64,000 bases of DNA, taken from NCBI RefSeq assembly GCF_029892285.1, contig NZ_JARXVM010000005.1, positions 124,001 to 188,000 on the forward strand. Reading direction: 5' to 3'. The position numbers were made by a program, and so were the translations under genes. This document shows positions 1-11,379 of the stretch, piece by piece (position 1 is the stretch's first letter; each line of letters starts with the position of its first letter). The notes beneath the pieces are model-generated. The model saw nothing but the letters and a program-made list of their open reading frames with translations, was not told the DNA's origin and did no database searches. Source of the stretch: Rhizobium sp. SG_E_25_P2. Its GTDB lineage: Bacteria > Pseudomonadota > Alphaproteobacteria > Rhizobiales > Rhizobiaceae.

Positions 1-1
1 C

Positions 2-376
2 GAACTCGCGCATCGTTCTTCGGTGGCGGCGAAGGAGATCTCCGAACTGATAGGAAATTCGACCCGGGAAGTTGAGGCCGGAGCCGACCTCGTCACTCAG
101 ACCGGGGCGGCTTTGATGGAGATCTCCGGGGCGATCGCCAGTTTCTCCGGACAGATCGGGGCTATCGCCGCATCGAGCCGCGAACAATCGACGTCGATCG
201 CCGAAGTCAATGAAGCCGTCGGTCGACTGGATCAACTGACCCAGCGCAACGCCGCGATGGCCGAGGAAACCGAAGCCGCGACATTTGCGTTGTCCAGCGA
301 AGCCGACCGGCTGATGGCGTTGGTGGCGCGCTTTGAACTGGAGCGTGCGGACGGGGCCGTCCGCCGCGCGGCGTGA
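2..376 (+). CDS. Methyl-accepting chemotaxis protein, C-terminal fragment (5' end outside window)
   Basis: The frame is open from base 2 and gives ELAHRSSVAAKEISELI, followed by a long amphipathic helix that ends in [14 protein letters not shown]. This is the descending half of the cytoplasmic signalling coiled coil (MA domain) of a chemoreceptor, just C-terminal to the CheA/CheW-contacting hairpin tip. It would pass ligand signals to the CheA kinase. The sensor and HAMP parts lie upstream of the window. The C-terminus carries no CheR-tethering pentapeptide. The complete receptor at 33792-35603 has the same C-terminal organisation. An in-frame GTG at 23 is not the real start because the family sequence continues upstream of it. 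Confidence 0.93.
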   Translation, partial: ELAHRSSVAAKEISELIGNSTREVEAGADLVTQTGAALMEISGAIASFSGQIGAIAASSREQSTSIAEVNEAVGRLDQLTQRNAAMAEETEAATFALSSEADRLMALVARFELERADGAVRRAA

Positions 377-398
377 GACGCAGAGCCTTCATATGGAA

Positions 399-433
399 GC
401 GCCGGGATCCCCTTGCCCTTGGGATCCCGGCGC
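399..433. terminator. Strong hairpin between convergent genes
   Basis: A perfect 13-bp stem (399-411 with 421-433, arm GCGCCGGGATCCC) encloses a 9-nt loop between the chemoreceptor stop and the 3' end of the small leftward gene. There is no U-tract on either side, so it may be a weak or factor-assisted bidirectional terminator or an mRNA 3'-end stabiliser. Confidence 0.5.
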
Positions 434-454
434 CGTCCGCCGCATCTTATCCGG

Positions 455-688
455 TCACGCGCTTTGCGTGACGATCACCGGGATCATCAGGTCGCCCCAA
501 TTGCCTTCGTTGTGATGCCGTGCGGAGCGGATCAGTTCGACCGAGACACCAGCGTCGACGGCTTTCATGACGGTGTGGTTGAGCCTGTGCAGGTCGTTGG
601 CGAGCATGCGGATCGCTGCCTGCTGCTCGGCGGTCATGGTGATGGCTTGTTCTTCGGCGCGTTCTTTGACGCGGGTCTGGACGGTCAT
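455..688 (-). CDS. Small conserved-looking hypothetical protein downstream of aceA
   Basis: A 77-residue soluble protein with no signal peptide or membrane segment. It is mostly predicted helix at the N-terminus (MTVQTRVKERAEEQAITMTAEQ onward), followed by a short His/Asn-containing stretch and a hydrophobic C-terminus. The start is preceded by GAGGAG, seen on the plus strand as ctcctc at about 695. It lies 207 bp beyond the aceA stop in the same direction, so it may be the distal gene of an aceA transcript, although a repeat pair separates them. I recall a small gene next to aceA in other rhizobia, but I do not recognise a domain and assign no function. Confidence 0.6.
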   Translation of the reverse strand: MTVQTRVKERAEEQAITMTAEQQAAIRMLANDLHRLNHTVMKAVDAGVSVELIRSARHHNEGNWGDLMIPVIVTQSA

Positions 689-736
689 GGCATTTCTCCT
701 CTTGATTATTCAGGGGTTCATGATTGAGGGACTAAA

Positions 737-886
737 CCCCTCCCCAACCCCTCCCAACAAGGGGGAGGGGCTTGGATTGCTGCGCCTGCCTGCCCAATCG
801 ATCGTTCAGCGATCAGCCCGGTTGATAGTGAGCAAACAGTGCCGCGGGTTACCCCTCCCCCTTGTGGGGAGGGGCTGGGGAGGGGG
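737..886. repeat. Inverted pair of C-rich intergenic repeats
   Basis: Two near-identical copies of a roughly 34-bp C-rich element face each other: 737-770 on the plus strand and 852-886 in reverse complement. Both share the core CCCCTCCC and the end CAAGGGGGAGGGG. Each copy is itself partly self-complementary. Together they would give a large stem with an 81-nt loop in any transcript running from aceA into the small gene. Elements of this composition are dispersed in many alphaproteobacterial genomes (general knowledge). I read this as a small non-coding palindromic repeat. Confidence 0.7.
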
Positions 887-894
887 CTTCTTGG

Positions 895-2184
<1,290 letters not shown>

Positions 2185-2324
2185 TGTATCCTCCATTCAT
2201 GCTGGGCAGTCGGCCTTGGGAGTGCCGTTTGCTTTCGTTTCGATGAAGAGAATTTACATTGCGACGCAAAAACATCCAGAAAATAGATAGAAATATGGGT
2301 CTTAAAGGGGTTATGATGTGTCGA

Positions 2325-2390
2325 GATTTACAGGCCATCCTTGTAAATCTGTAAAAACTGTAAAAAATATCTCTGGTAAGCTTTTGTAAA
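2325..2390. promoter_or_regulatory. Candidate operator array in the aceA/scfR divergent promoter
   Basis: A perfect inverted repeat, GATTTACA (2325-2332) and TGTAAATC (2342-2349) around a 9-nt spacer, is followed directly by two 9-nt direct repeats beginning TGTAAAAA (2350-2358 and 2359-2367). A further TGTAAA lies at 2385-2390 and an inverted TTTACA at 2253-2258 near the aceA side. The 205-bp gap otherwise holds only the divergent promoters. The regulator encoded next door is the obvious candidate binder. The repeats are seen in the sequence; the function is inferred. Confidence 0.6.
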
Positions 2391-2401
2391 AGGAGTGACA
2401 G

Positions 2402-3811
2402 ATGTCGGAGATGAAGATCTTCGCCGGGCCGCGCATCCGGCGTATCCGCAATGGTCTCGGCGTCACCCAGACGGCCATGGCCCAGGCGCTCGGCATATCG
2501 CCCTCCTATCTCAATCTCATCGAGCGCAATCAGCGGCCGCTGACCGTGCAACTGATCCTCAAGCTCGCCTCCGTCTACAAGGTCGATGTCGAGGAGTTGC
2601 GCGGCGAGGCGAAAAGCGTGGTCGGCGAACTCAGGGAAGTGTTTTCCGATCCGTTGCTTCAGGGCGAGATCCCGGGCTCGGAAGAGCTGGTCGAGGTCGC
2701 CGACGCCGCGCCCAACGCCGCCCAGGGGCTGATCAAGCTCTACCGCGCCTATCGCGAACAGGCGGCCCGGCTCTCAGATCTCGCGGGAATGCTGGCCCAG
2801 GCCGGCCATGATGCGCCGCTTGCCGCCGCCCGCCTGCCGATGGACGAGGCGCGCGAGGTGTTTGCGTCGCGACCCTATGTCTTCGAGGCTCTCGACGCCG
2901 CTGCCGAAGTTTTTCACGCTCATCTCAATCCGGGCGAGGATTTGGCGCATGCGTTGCGCGAATGGCTGCGCGCCGAGCATGGCGTCGTGGTACGCACGCT
3001 GCCCATCCACGCCATGCCCAATCTCCGTCGACGCTACGACCGCCATTCGCAGCGCCTTTTCCTGTCCGAGCGTCTCTATCCGCATGATCAGCTGCGCGAG
3101 ATGGCGCAGGAGGCCTGCCAGATCGTCCTGAGGGCCGAGATCGCGGCGGCGCTCGACGCTCTCCCTCTGTCCTCGGCCGAAGCGCGCCGCATCGGCCGCT
3201 TCGAACTCGGCCGTTATGCGGCGCATGCGCTGATGATGCCCTATGGGCCAATGCTGGCGGCGGCGCAGCGCAGCGCCTATGACATTGGTTTGCTCGCCGC
3301 GCGCTTCAAAGTGTCGTTCGAACAGGTGGCCAGCCGGCTTGTCACGCTGCAGCGATCAGGTTCTGCGGGCGTTCCGTTTTTCCTGATGGAAGTCGACGCA
3401 GCCGGAAACCGGGTGCGCACGCTCGGCGCCGAGGGCTATCCGCATATCCGCTTTGGCGGCGCCTGTCCGAAACTGTCGGTGCATGCGGTCTTCGCCGCTC
3501 CGGGCCAGGTTTTATCGGAAATTGTCGAAATGCCTGATAGCGGCCGCTTTCTCACTGTGGCGCGCACGCTGGAAGGCCCGGTGGCGGGCTATGGCGAGCG
3601 CGTCAGGCGCACAGCCCTGCTGCTCGGCTGTGATGCGGCGCATGCTGGCCAGATCGTCTATGGCCGCCAAGTGTCGGAGCCGCTGCCGATCGGGGCCGGC
3701 TGTCGCCTCTGCGAGCGCGCCGGCTGTCTCGCTCGGGCAGAGCCGCCGCTCACCCGCCCGCTGGGACTGGATGAAATGGTGGCGGGATTGAGCGTGTTCG
3801 ATTTCCAGTAG
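2402..3811 (+). CDS. ScfR/RamB-type XRE-family regulator of short-chain fatty acyl and glyoxylate metabolism
   Basis: A 469-residue cytosolic regulator. The N-terminal helix-turn-helix (residues 7-62) has the XRE pattern TQTAMAQALGISPSYLNLIE. It is followed by an IrrE/ImmA-like middle region (about 150-260) and a C-terminal DUF2083-type domain with the cysteine cluster CRLCERAGC near residue 433. This is the architecture of RamB, which controls aceA in corynebacteria, and of ScfR, the short-chain fatty acyl regulator annotated in alphaproteobacteria. Divergence from aceA with a TGTAAA operator array between them supports control of the glyoxylate bypass. The start is preceded by AGGAG at 2391-2395. 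Whether it activates or represses aceA cannot be told from the sequence. Confidence 0.88.
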   Translation: MSEMKIFAGPRIRRIRNGLGVTQTAMAQALGISPSYLNLIERNQRPLTVQLILKLASVYKVDVEELRGEAKSVVGELREVFSDPLLQGEIPGSEELVEVADAAPNAAQGLIKLYRAYREQAARLSDLAGMLAQAGHDAPLAAARLPMDEAREVFASRPYVFEALDAAAEVFHAHLNPGEDLAHALREWLRAEHGVVVRTLPIHAMPNLRRRYDRHSQRLFLSERLYPHDQLREMAQEACQIVLRAEIAAALDALPLSSAEARRIGRFELGRYAAHALMMPYGPMLAAAQRSAYDIGLLAARFKVSFEQVASRLVTLQRSGSAGVPFFLMEVDAAGNRVRTLGAEGYPHIRFGGACPKLSVHAVFAAPGQVLSEIVEMPDSGRFLTVARTLEGPVAGYGERVRRTALLLGCDAAHAGQIVYGRQVSEPLPIGAGCRLCERAGCLARAEPPLTRPLGLDEMVAGLSVFDFQ

Positions 3812-3964
3812 ACATTGCGCGGCCGGATGCTCCGCGCATCAACTTGTTCAAACCTTTCCATTTTTCAGTTGTCGCGCTGCAAAATCCTTTCTAATCTGTT
3901 TACAGCGGGGAAGCCGGGACAAGATAAATCGAAATAGATCCGGACAAAACAGGAGTAGTTTATC

Positions 3965-5062
3965 ATGAAAAAACAGTTGGTTGGTCTCGCGGCGGGGGTT
4001 GCCTTCGCCATGTCTGCCGGCTGGTCCGTCCAGGCGGCGGATCGGGTGGTCAACGTCTACAACTGGTCCGATTACATTGACAGCTCCGTACTCGAGGAGT
4101 TCACCAAGGAGACCGGCATCAAGGTCGTCTACGACGTCTTCGATTCCAACGATCTGCTGGAAACCAAGCTTCTCGCCGGCGGCTCCGGCTATGACGTGGT
4201 GGTGCCGACCGGTCCGTTCCTTGCTCGTCAGATCAAGGCTGGCGTGTTCCAGAAGCTCGACAAGTCCAAGCTGCCGAACCTCAAGAATATGTGGCCCGTC
4301 GTCTCCGAGCGGCTCGCCAAATATGACCCCGGCAATGAATACGCCGTCAACTATATGTGGGGCACCACCGGCATCGGCTACAATGTCGACAAGGTGAAGG
4401 CGGCGCTCGGCGATGTGCCGGTGGACAGCTTCGATATCATTTTCAAGCCGGAAAACGCCGAGAAGCTGAAGTCCTGCGGCATCAACATTCTCGACGCGTC
4501 GGATGAAACCTTCGCCATCGCCATGAATTATCTCGGCCTTGGCGGCGACAGCAAGAAGACGGCCGATCTCGAAGCCGGCGGCGAGGTCTATAAGAAGATC
4601 CGTCCTTACGTGCGCACCTTCAACGCCTCCGCCTATATCGATGATCTCGCCAATGGCGATGTCTGCATCACCATTGGCTGGTCGGGCGACGTGTTGCAGG
4701 CGAAAAGCCGCGCCGAGGAAGCCAAGAACGGTGTGAAGATCGACTATGTGATCCCCAAGGAAGGGACATATATGTGGTTCGACAACCTCGCCATTCCGGC
4801 CGATGCGCCGCATGTCGAGGAAGCGCATGAATTCATCAACTTCATGATGCGGCCCGACGTGATCGCCAAATCGTCGAACTATGTCCAATACGCCAATGGC
4901 AATCTGGAATCGCAGAAACTGCTCGACGAGTCGGTGTTCAAGAATCCGTCGGTCTATCCGACTGAGGCGACCATGGCGAAGCTCTTCACCATTTCGCCGT
5001 ATGCGCCCAAGGAACAGCGCGTGCTGAACCGCATCTGGACGCAAATCAAAACGGGCGAATAA
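3965..5062 (+). CDS. potF: Polyamine ABC transporter, periplasmic substrate-binding protein (PotF family)
   Basis: Binds putrescine or spermidine in the periplasm and delivers it to the membrane permeases. The N-terminus MKKQLVGLAAGVAFAMSAG with VQAA is a Sec signal peptide cleaved near residue 25. The mature protein starts with the family signature VYNWSDYID, followed by GYDVVVPTGPFLARQ. The 365-residue length is normal. A good AGGAG precedes the ATG. It is the first gene of potFGHI; a strong hairpin lies between it and the ATPase gene, which would favour higher expression of the binding protein. Putrescine versus another polyamine cannot be decided here. Confidence 0.95.
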   Translation: MKKQLVGLAAGVAFAMSAGWSVQAADRVVNVYNWSDYIDSSVLEEFTKETGIKVVYDVFDSNDLLETKLLAGGSGYDVVVPTGPFLARQIKAGVFQKLDKSKLPNLKNMWPVVSERLAKYDPGNEYAVNYMWGTTGIGYNVDKVKAALGDVPVDSFDIIFKPENAEKLKSCGINILDASDETFAIAMNYLGLGGDSKKTADLEAGGEVYKKIRPYVRTFNASAYIDDLANGDVCITIGWSGDVLQAKSRAEEAKNGVKIDYVIPKEGTYMWFDNLAIPADAPHVEEAHEFINFMMRPDVIAKSSNYVQYANGNLESQKLLDESVFKNPSVYPTEATMAKLFTISPYAPKEQRVLNRIWTQIKTGE

Positions 5063-5077
5063 CCCTTCAAGGGGCTT

Positions 5078-5104
5078 GCGGCGGGGCCGTAGCCCCGCCG
5101 CTTT
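5078..5104 (+). terminator. Intercistronic hairpin after potF
   Basis: A perfect 10-bp stem (5078-5087 with 5092-5101, arm GCGGCGGGGC) with a CGTA loop, followed by TTT. It lies between the potF stop and the ATPase start within one apparent operon. It could be a partial terminator or a 3'-end stabiliser that raises the yield of potF mRNA relative to the downstream transporter genes. Confidence 0.6.
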
Positions 5105-5181
5105 CAAGGCAAATGCGCTCATGAAAAGAGCGCGCGCCTATGGATCAACCGCAGGCGCGGGAAAGCGGACAGAGGGGAAAA

Positions 5182-6342
5182 ATGGCGAAGACACTGGGGC
5201 CTGTTAAGCGTAAGTTCAGCCCGTGGATGGACAAGAGCGAAAAGCCGTTCATCCGTTTCGAGAATGTCACAAAGCGTTTCGGCGATTTCGTCGCCGTCAA
5301 CAATCTCACCCTCGATATCTATGAGAAGGAATTCTTCTCGCTGCTCGGCCCTTCAGGCTGCGGCAAGACCACATTGATGCGCATGCTCGCCGGCTTCGAA
5401 GAGCCTACCGAAGGCCGCATCCTGCTGCAGGGCAAGGATATTTCCGGCACGCCGCCCTATAAGCGCCCCACCAATATGATGTTTCAGTCCTATGCCCTGT
5501 TCCCGCATATGTCCGTGGCCAAGAACATCGCCTTCGGCCTCGAACAGGACAATATGCCCAAGGGCGAGATCGACGCCCGCGTCGAGGAAATGCTGAGGCT
5601 GGTGAAGCTCACCGATTTCGCCAAGCGCAAGCCGAGCCAACTTTCCGGCGGCCAAAGGCAGCGCGTGGCGCTCGCCCGCTCGATCGCCAAACGGCCGAAA
5701 GTGCTTCTGCTCGACGAGCCGCTCGGAGCCCTCGACCGCAAGCTGCGCGAGGAAACCCAGTTTGAGTTGATGGACATCCAGCACAGTCTGGGCCTCACCT
5801 TCCTGATCGTCACACATGATCAGGAAGAGGCCATGACCGTGTCCGACCGTATCGCGGTGATGGACAAGGGCATCGTGGTGCAGGTGGCGACGCCGGCGGA
5901 AATCTATGAAGCGCCCAACAGCCGCTATGTCGCGGATTTCATCGGCGACATCAACATCATGGAAGGCGTGGTCTCGGCCAATACGGGTTCGGCCAGTCAG
6001 CATGGCGTTGTCAGCCTGAGTTCCGGCGAGTTGAAGATTGAGGTCGAGCAGGAATGCGCGGCGGTCTCCGGCGCCAATGTCGCTTTCGCCATTCGGCCGG
6101 AAAAGGTCCGCATCTCGCTCGATGCGCCCACTGAGGCTGGCCCGCCCAATTGCATCGCTGGCGAGGTCATCGATATCGGCTATCTCGGCGATTTCTCCGT
6201 CTTCATCGTGGGGACCCCGGATGGCCGCGTGCTGCGCGCCGCCCAGGCCAATGTCTCCCGCCATGTCGAACGGCCGATCACCTTCGAGGACAAGGTCTGG
6301 CTTTCCTGGTCGGCGGACGCCGGCCTCGTGCTGACGCGATAG
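5182..6342 (+). CDS. potG: Polyamine ABC transporter, ATP-binding protein (PotG family)
   Basis: The cytoplasmic ATPase that powers polyamine uptake through PotH/PotI. It has Walker A GPSGCGKT, signature motif LSGGQRQR, Walker B VLLLDEP, the switch histidine in IVTHDQEEA, and a C-terminal TOBE-like regulatory region (about residues 285-380). An earlier in-frame ATG at 5140 lacks a good ribosome binding site. AGAGGGG at 5171-5177 serves the ATG at 5182, where the family N-terminus [15 protein letters not shown] begins, so that start is chosen (386 residues). It is the second gene of potFGHI, and potH follows closely. Confidence 0.94.
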   Translation: MAKTLGPVKRKFSPWMDKSEKPFIRFENVTKRFGDFVAVNNLTLDIYEKEFFSLLGPSGCGKTTLMRMLAGFEEPTEGRILLQGKDISGTPPYKRPTNMMFQSYALFPHMSVAKNIAFGLEQDNMPKGEIDARVEEMLRLVKLTDFAKRKPSQLSGGQRQRVALARSIAKRPKVLLLDEPLGALDRKLREETQFELMDIQHSLGLTFLIVTHDQEEAMTVSDRIAVMDKGIVVQVATPAEIYEAPNSRYVADFIGDINIMEGVVSANTGSASQHGVVSLSSGELKIEVEQECAAVSGANVAFAIRPEKVRISLDAPTEAGPPNCIAGEVIDIGYLGDFSVFIVGTPDGRVLRAAQANVSRHVERPITFEDKVWLSWSADAGLVLTR

Positions 6343-6353
6343 GGGAGGGGATC

Positions 6354-7259
6354 ATGGAGCCGAGCGCCGTTTCCCACAGCCGCCCCAGCCGCTGGCTGGT
6401 GGTCGCCATTCCCTATCTCTGGCTGACGTTGTTTTTTCTCGCGCCATTCTTCATCATTTTGAAGATTTCGCTATCCGACAGCGACATCGCCATGCCGCCG
6501 TATACGCCGGTGTTCGAGAGCTTCTCGCAACTCGGCGATTTCCTGTCGCAACTCGATTTCGAGAATTATTTCTACCTCACCGAAGATCCGCTCTATATCA
6601 AGGCCTATCTGTCCTCGCTGAGGATCGCGGCGATCTCCACGCTGCTCCTGCTGCTGATTGGTTACCCCATGGCGCTCGCCATGGCCAGGTCTTCGGCCAA
6701 GATCCGCCCGACGCTGTTGATGATGGTGATCCTGCCGTTCTGGACCTCCTTCCTCATCCGCGTCTATGCTTGGATCGGCATTCTGAAGCCCGAGGGGCTG
6801 CTGACCATGCTCTTGCAGGCCCTGCATATTCTGGGGCCGGATGATCAGATCCAGATTTTCCGCACGGAATATGCGGTGCTGATCGGCATCGTCTATTCCT
6901 ATCTGCCCTTCATGGTTCTGCCGCTGTATTCGGCGCTGGAAAAGCTGGACGGCACGCTCTTGGAAGCGGCGAGCGATCTCGGCTGCCCGCCCTGGAAGGC
7001 CTTCTGGAAGATCACCTTCCCGCTGTCGCTTCCGGGCGTGGTCGCGGGCTCGATGATCTGCTTCATTCCGATCACCGGCGAATTCGTCATCCCCGACCTG
7101 CTCGGCGGCGCCGACACGCTGATGATCGGCAAGACGCTGTGGGTGGAGTTCTTCGGCAATCGCGACTGGCCGCTCGCCTCGGCGGTGGCGGTGGTGCTGC
7201 TTGCCATGCTGGTGGTCCCGATCGTGATCTACCAGAACCAGCAGCAGAAAGCCGCGTGA
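6354..7259 (+). CDS. potH: Polyamine ABC transporter permease (PotH family)
   Basis: An inner-membrane permease of about 301 residues with six hydrophobic segments, beginning RWLVVAIPYLWLTLFFLAPFF. The cytoplasmic coupling loop EAASDLGCPPWKAFWKITFPLS contacts the ATPase. It pairs with PotI to form the channel. The ATG at 6354 is preceded by a strong GGGGAGGGG directly after the potG stop. The frame stays open upstream across the end of potG, but that extension has no family similarity and is discarded. Confidence 0.95.
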   Translation: MEPSAVSHSRPSRWLVVAIPYLWLTLFFLAPFFIILKISLSDSDIAMPPYTPVFESFSQLGDFLSQLDFENYFYLTEDPLYIKAYLSSLRIAAISTLLLLLIGYPMALAMARSSAKIRPTLLMMVILPFWTSFLIRVYAWIGILKPEGLLTMLLQALHILGPDDQIQIFRTEYAVLIGIVYSYLPFMVLPLYSALEKLDGTLLEAASDLGCPPWKAFWKITFPLSLPGVVAGSMICFIPITGEFVIPDLLGGADTLMIGKTLWVEFFGNRDWPLASAVAVVLLAMLVVPIVIYQNQQQKAA

Positions 7260-7269
7260 GGAGAATGCG

Positions 7270-8085
7270 ATGAAACCCGGAAAATTCGACACGACCTTCC
7301 TCACCATCGGCTTTGCCTTTCTCTATGTGCCGATCCTGATTCTGGTGGTCTATTCCTTCAACGCCTCCAAACTGGTCACCGTCTGGGGCGGTTTTTCCAC
7401 GCGCTGGTATGTGGCCATGTTCCACAATCAGGCCCTGATGGACGCGGCCTGGGTCACAGCCCGCGTCGGCGTGCTCTCGGCCACTATCGCCACGGTGCTC
7501 GGCACGCTCGCCGCGCTGTCGATGACGCGCTTTGCGCGTTTCCCCGGGCGCGTGCTGTTTTCCGGCATGATCTATGCGCCTATCGTCATGCCGGAAGTCA
7601 TTACCGGCCTGTCGATGCTGCTGCTGTTCGTCGCCATCAACATCGATCGCGGCTTCTGGACGGTGACGATCGCTCACACCACCTTCACCATGTGCTATGT
7701 GGCGATCGTGGTGCAGTCGCGGCTATTGACCTTTGACAGGAGCCTGGAGGAGGCGGCGCTGGATCTCGGCTGCCCGCCGGTCAAGACCTTCTTCAAGATC
7801 ACCTTGCCATTGATCTTGCCAGCCGTGGTGTCGGGCTGGATGCTGGCCTTCACCCTGTCGCTGGACGATCTGGTGATCGCGAGCTTCAATACTGGTCCGG
7901 GCGCGACCACCCTGCCGATCAAGATCTATAGCCAGGTGCGATTGGGCGTGACGCCGGAGATCAACGCCGCCTGCACCGTGCTGATCGGCCTGGTCACTTT
8001 GGGGGTGATCGCCGCGTCCTTGGCGACCAAACGCCAGGAAGCCCAGCGGGAGCGCGACGAACGCGCCGCCGCTGCTCAGGCCTGA
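7270..8085 (+). CDS. potI: Polyamine ABC transporter permease (PotI family)
   Basis: The second inner-membrane permease subunit, 271 residues. The opening membrane helix is LTIGFAFLYVPILILVVYSF, and the coupling-loop motif EEAALDLGCPPVKTFFKITL matches that of PotH. The C-terminal tail is charged (KRQEAQRERDERAAA). The Shine-Dalgarno GAGGAG overlaps the potH stop, which indicates translational coupling. It ends potFGHI; a small leftward gene converges on it 15 bp downstream. Confidence 0.95.
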   Translation: MKPGKFDTTFLTIGFAFLYVPILILVVYSFNASKLVTVWGGFSTRWYVAMFHNQALMDAAWVTARVGVLSATIATVLGTLAALSMTRFARFPGRVLFSGMIYAPIVMPEVITGLSMLLLFVAINIDRGFWTVTIAHTTFTMCYVAIVVQSRLLTFDRSLEEAALDLGCPPVKTFFKITLPLILPAVVSGWMLAFTLSLDDLVIASFNTGPGATTLPIKIYSQVRLGVTPEINAACTVLIGLVTLGVIAASLATKRQEAQRERDERAAAAQA

Positions 8086-8100
8086 TCCAAAGACGGGCCT

Positions 8101-8355
8101 TTATTCATCATAGCCGCTGCGGGGCGGCAGGAAGAGATAGGTGAACAGCCAGATCGGCAGGATCACCGCCGCCCCCAGCCCGATATTCGGAAGCGCCCAA
8201 CCGACAAATCTCTGCAGGAGCAACCAGAGATCCGCAGGCGTCATGCCGAAACCGGCAAGGATCGTCTCGGTGGATAGGCCGAGAAGATTCATGCCCGTTC
8301 CGAGAATCAGGCAGGCCAGTGTGAGCTTCAAAAAACCGATGATCATGTGGGGCAT
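8101..8355 (-). CDS. Small two-helix inner-membrane protein, DUF6460-like
   Basis: An 84-residue protein with two hydrophobic segments: residues 4-25 (IIGFLKLTLACLILGTGMNL) and about 52-76 (ALPNIGLGAAVILPIWLFTY), followed by LFLPPRSGYDE. The pattern resembles the small rhizobial family DUF6460, recalled rather than searched. No function is known to me. It converges on potI and is divergent from aacS, so it is probably monocistronic. Confidence 0.7.
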   Translation of the reverse strand: MPHMIIGFLKLTLACLILGTGMNLLGLSTETILAGFGMTPADLWLLLQRFVGWALPNIGLGAAVILPIWLFTYLFLPPRSGYDE

Positions 8356-8405
8356 GGCGCGGCCCTCCGGCAGATGGTCGAGAATTAAACCGATTTGGTA
8401 AAAAA

Positions 8406-8419
8406 CTGATTTAAATCAG
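8406..8419. promoter_or_regulatory. 14-bp perfect palindrome upstream of aacS
   Basis: CTGATTTAAATCAG reads the same on both strands. It lies in the 177-bp divergent region between the small membrane protein and acetoacetyl-CoA synthetase, about 115 bp before the aacS start. It has the symmetry of a dimeric-regulator site. No matching regulator gene is adjacent. Confidence 0.4.
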
Positions 8420-8532
8420 GACTGGACTGGGTACCGTTCGTCGCCCGAGCGGGATTGCCAGCGCCTCGCTCTTATGCTGCATTGCGGCGCAAACGGGCGC
8501 CGGGTCAAGGGCGCGCTTGAGGAGAGAATGCC

Positions 8533-10485
<1,953 letters not shown>

Positions 10486-10853
10486 ATGGATTGAGGGCAC
10501 AAAGGTGTCGTGCAGGCGCATCGATCGCCTGCACGTCCTGAAAGTCCAAGCCCCTGACGAATGGCATATTCCCGCCTTGCCCCATGGGGGGCAGGGGTGT
10601 ACACTCAGCTTCTGACAAGTACTACGCTTGGTCCTGGCGTGTCAGGGCCTTTGAATTTGCAGTCAACGAATTGTCTTGCCGGTTTGTGCAGCGACGTTGA
10701 ATTTTAGATGGACGGCGCCAAACGGGCGCGATTTTCGCTTATTTCGAAACATTGAAGCATCACGCGACGTCATCTCTGGCGTTGGCGCGGGTCTGCCCTG
10801 TTTTGCGAAAGCGATGGGCAGCCACAATTGCGGCATGCTCCGGAGAGCAGAGC
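10486..10853. other. 368-bp gap with a terminator-like stem after aacS
   Basis: CGTGCAGGCG (10509-10518) pairs perfectly with 10526-10535 around a 7-nt loop 23 bp after the aacS stop. There is no U-tract. A second, weaker GC-rich hairpin lies near 10578-10600. The remainder is AT-richer and should hold the promoter of the small-gene cluster that starts at 10854. I see no convincing coding sequence here. Confidence 0.5.
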
Positions 10854-11117
10854 ATGAACACCCGCAGCAAGCAAACCACCGTGCGATTTCATTCCTCCTT
10901 CCAGTTGCCTGGCATCGAAGGCCTTCTTCCCGAAGGCGAATATCATGTCGTGCATGACGAGGAACTGATCGAAGAGGCGTCCCGGCCGGCCTGGCGCAGG
11001 ATCGCAACCTTCATTCATCTGCCGGCAATCGGAATGCGCGGCCCCGTCCAGCGCATGGCCCCGATCAAGGTTCAGGATCTCGAAGACGCTCTCGAAAAAG
11101 ACCGCCTACACGCCTAA
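10854..11117 (+). CDS. Small conserved-type hypothetical protein
   Basis: An 87-residue soluble protein with the pattern QTTVRFHSSFQLPGIEGLLPEGEYHVVHDEELIEEAS, then AWRRIATFIHLPA. I recall similar small proteins in Bradyrhizobium-type genomes, but no function. The frame is open further upstream (from 10752), but that part is low-complexity and shows no start signal; GGAGAG before the ATG at 10854 supports this start. It is followed after 24 bp by a 46-residue basic protein and then a transglutaminase-like gene on the same strand, so the three may be co-transcribed. Confidence 0.68.
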   Translation: MNTRSKQTTVRFHSSFQLPGIEGLLPEGEYHVVHDEELIEEASRPAWRRIATFIHLPAIGMRGPVQRMAPIKVQDLEDALEKDRLHA

Positions 11118-11141
11118 CAACCCACAGAAGGGAACAATATC

Positions 11142-11282
11142 ATGGCCAAGGGACAAATGCGCAGCGGCAAGGAAGCGCGCAAACCGAAGAAGGACAAGGT
11201 TGCGCCGGCTCCTGAAAAGCCGTTTGGCAACCAAGTGAAGCTCGCGACAGGGGGCAACAACGCGCCACGCGGAAAGAACTGA
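11142..11282 (+). CDS. 46-residue lysine-rich small protein
   Basis: Reads MAKGQMRSGKEARKPKKDKV and ends in NNAPRGKN. It is highly basic, with no hydrophobic segment. GAAGGGAAC lies upstream of the ATG. I recall very similar short MAKGQMRS proteins widely in alphaproteobacteria, always annotated as hypothetical. The charge suggests RNA or DNA contact, but that is only an inference. It sits 24 bp after the 87-residue gene. Confidence 0.7.
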   Translation: MAKGQMRSGKEARKPKKDKVAPAPEKPFGNQVKLATGGNNAPRGKN

Positions 11283-11379
11283 GGTCTATCGACCGGCCGG
11301 CATATTCGATTGACCACGATTGCGAGGGTCAGGGCGGAGTAGCCGGCCGCGCCGTTCATTCTCCCATGAAGGATACTGC

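Noticed and set aside
3848-5122. 424-codon open frame antisense to potF
   Set aside because: Shadow of the polyamine-binding protein gene, with no ribosome binding site or family similarity.
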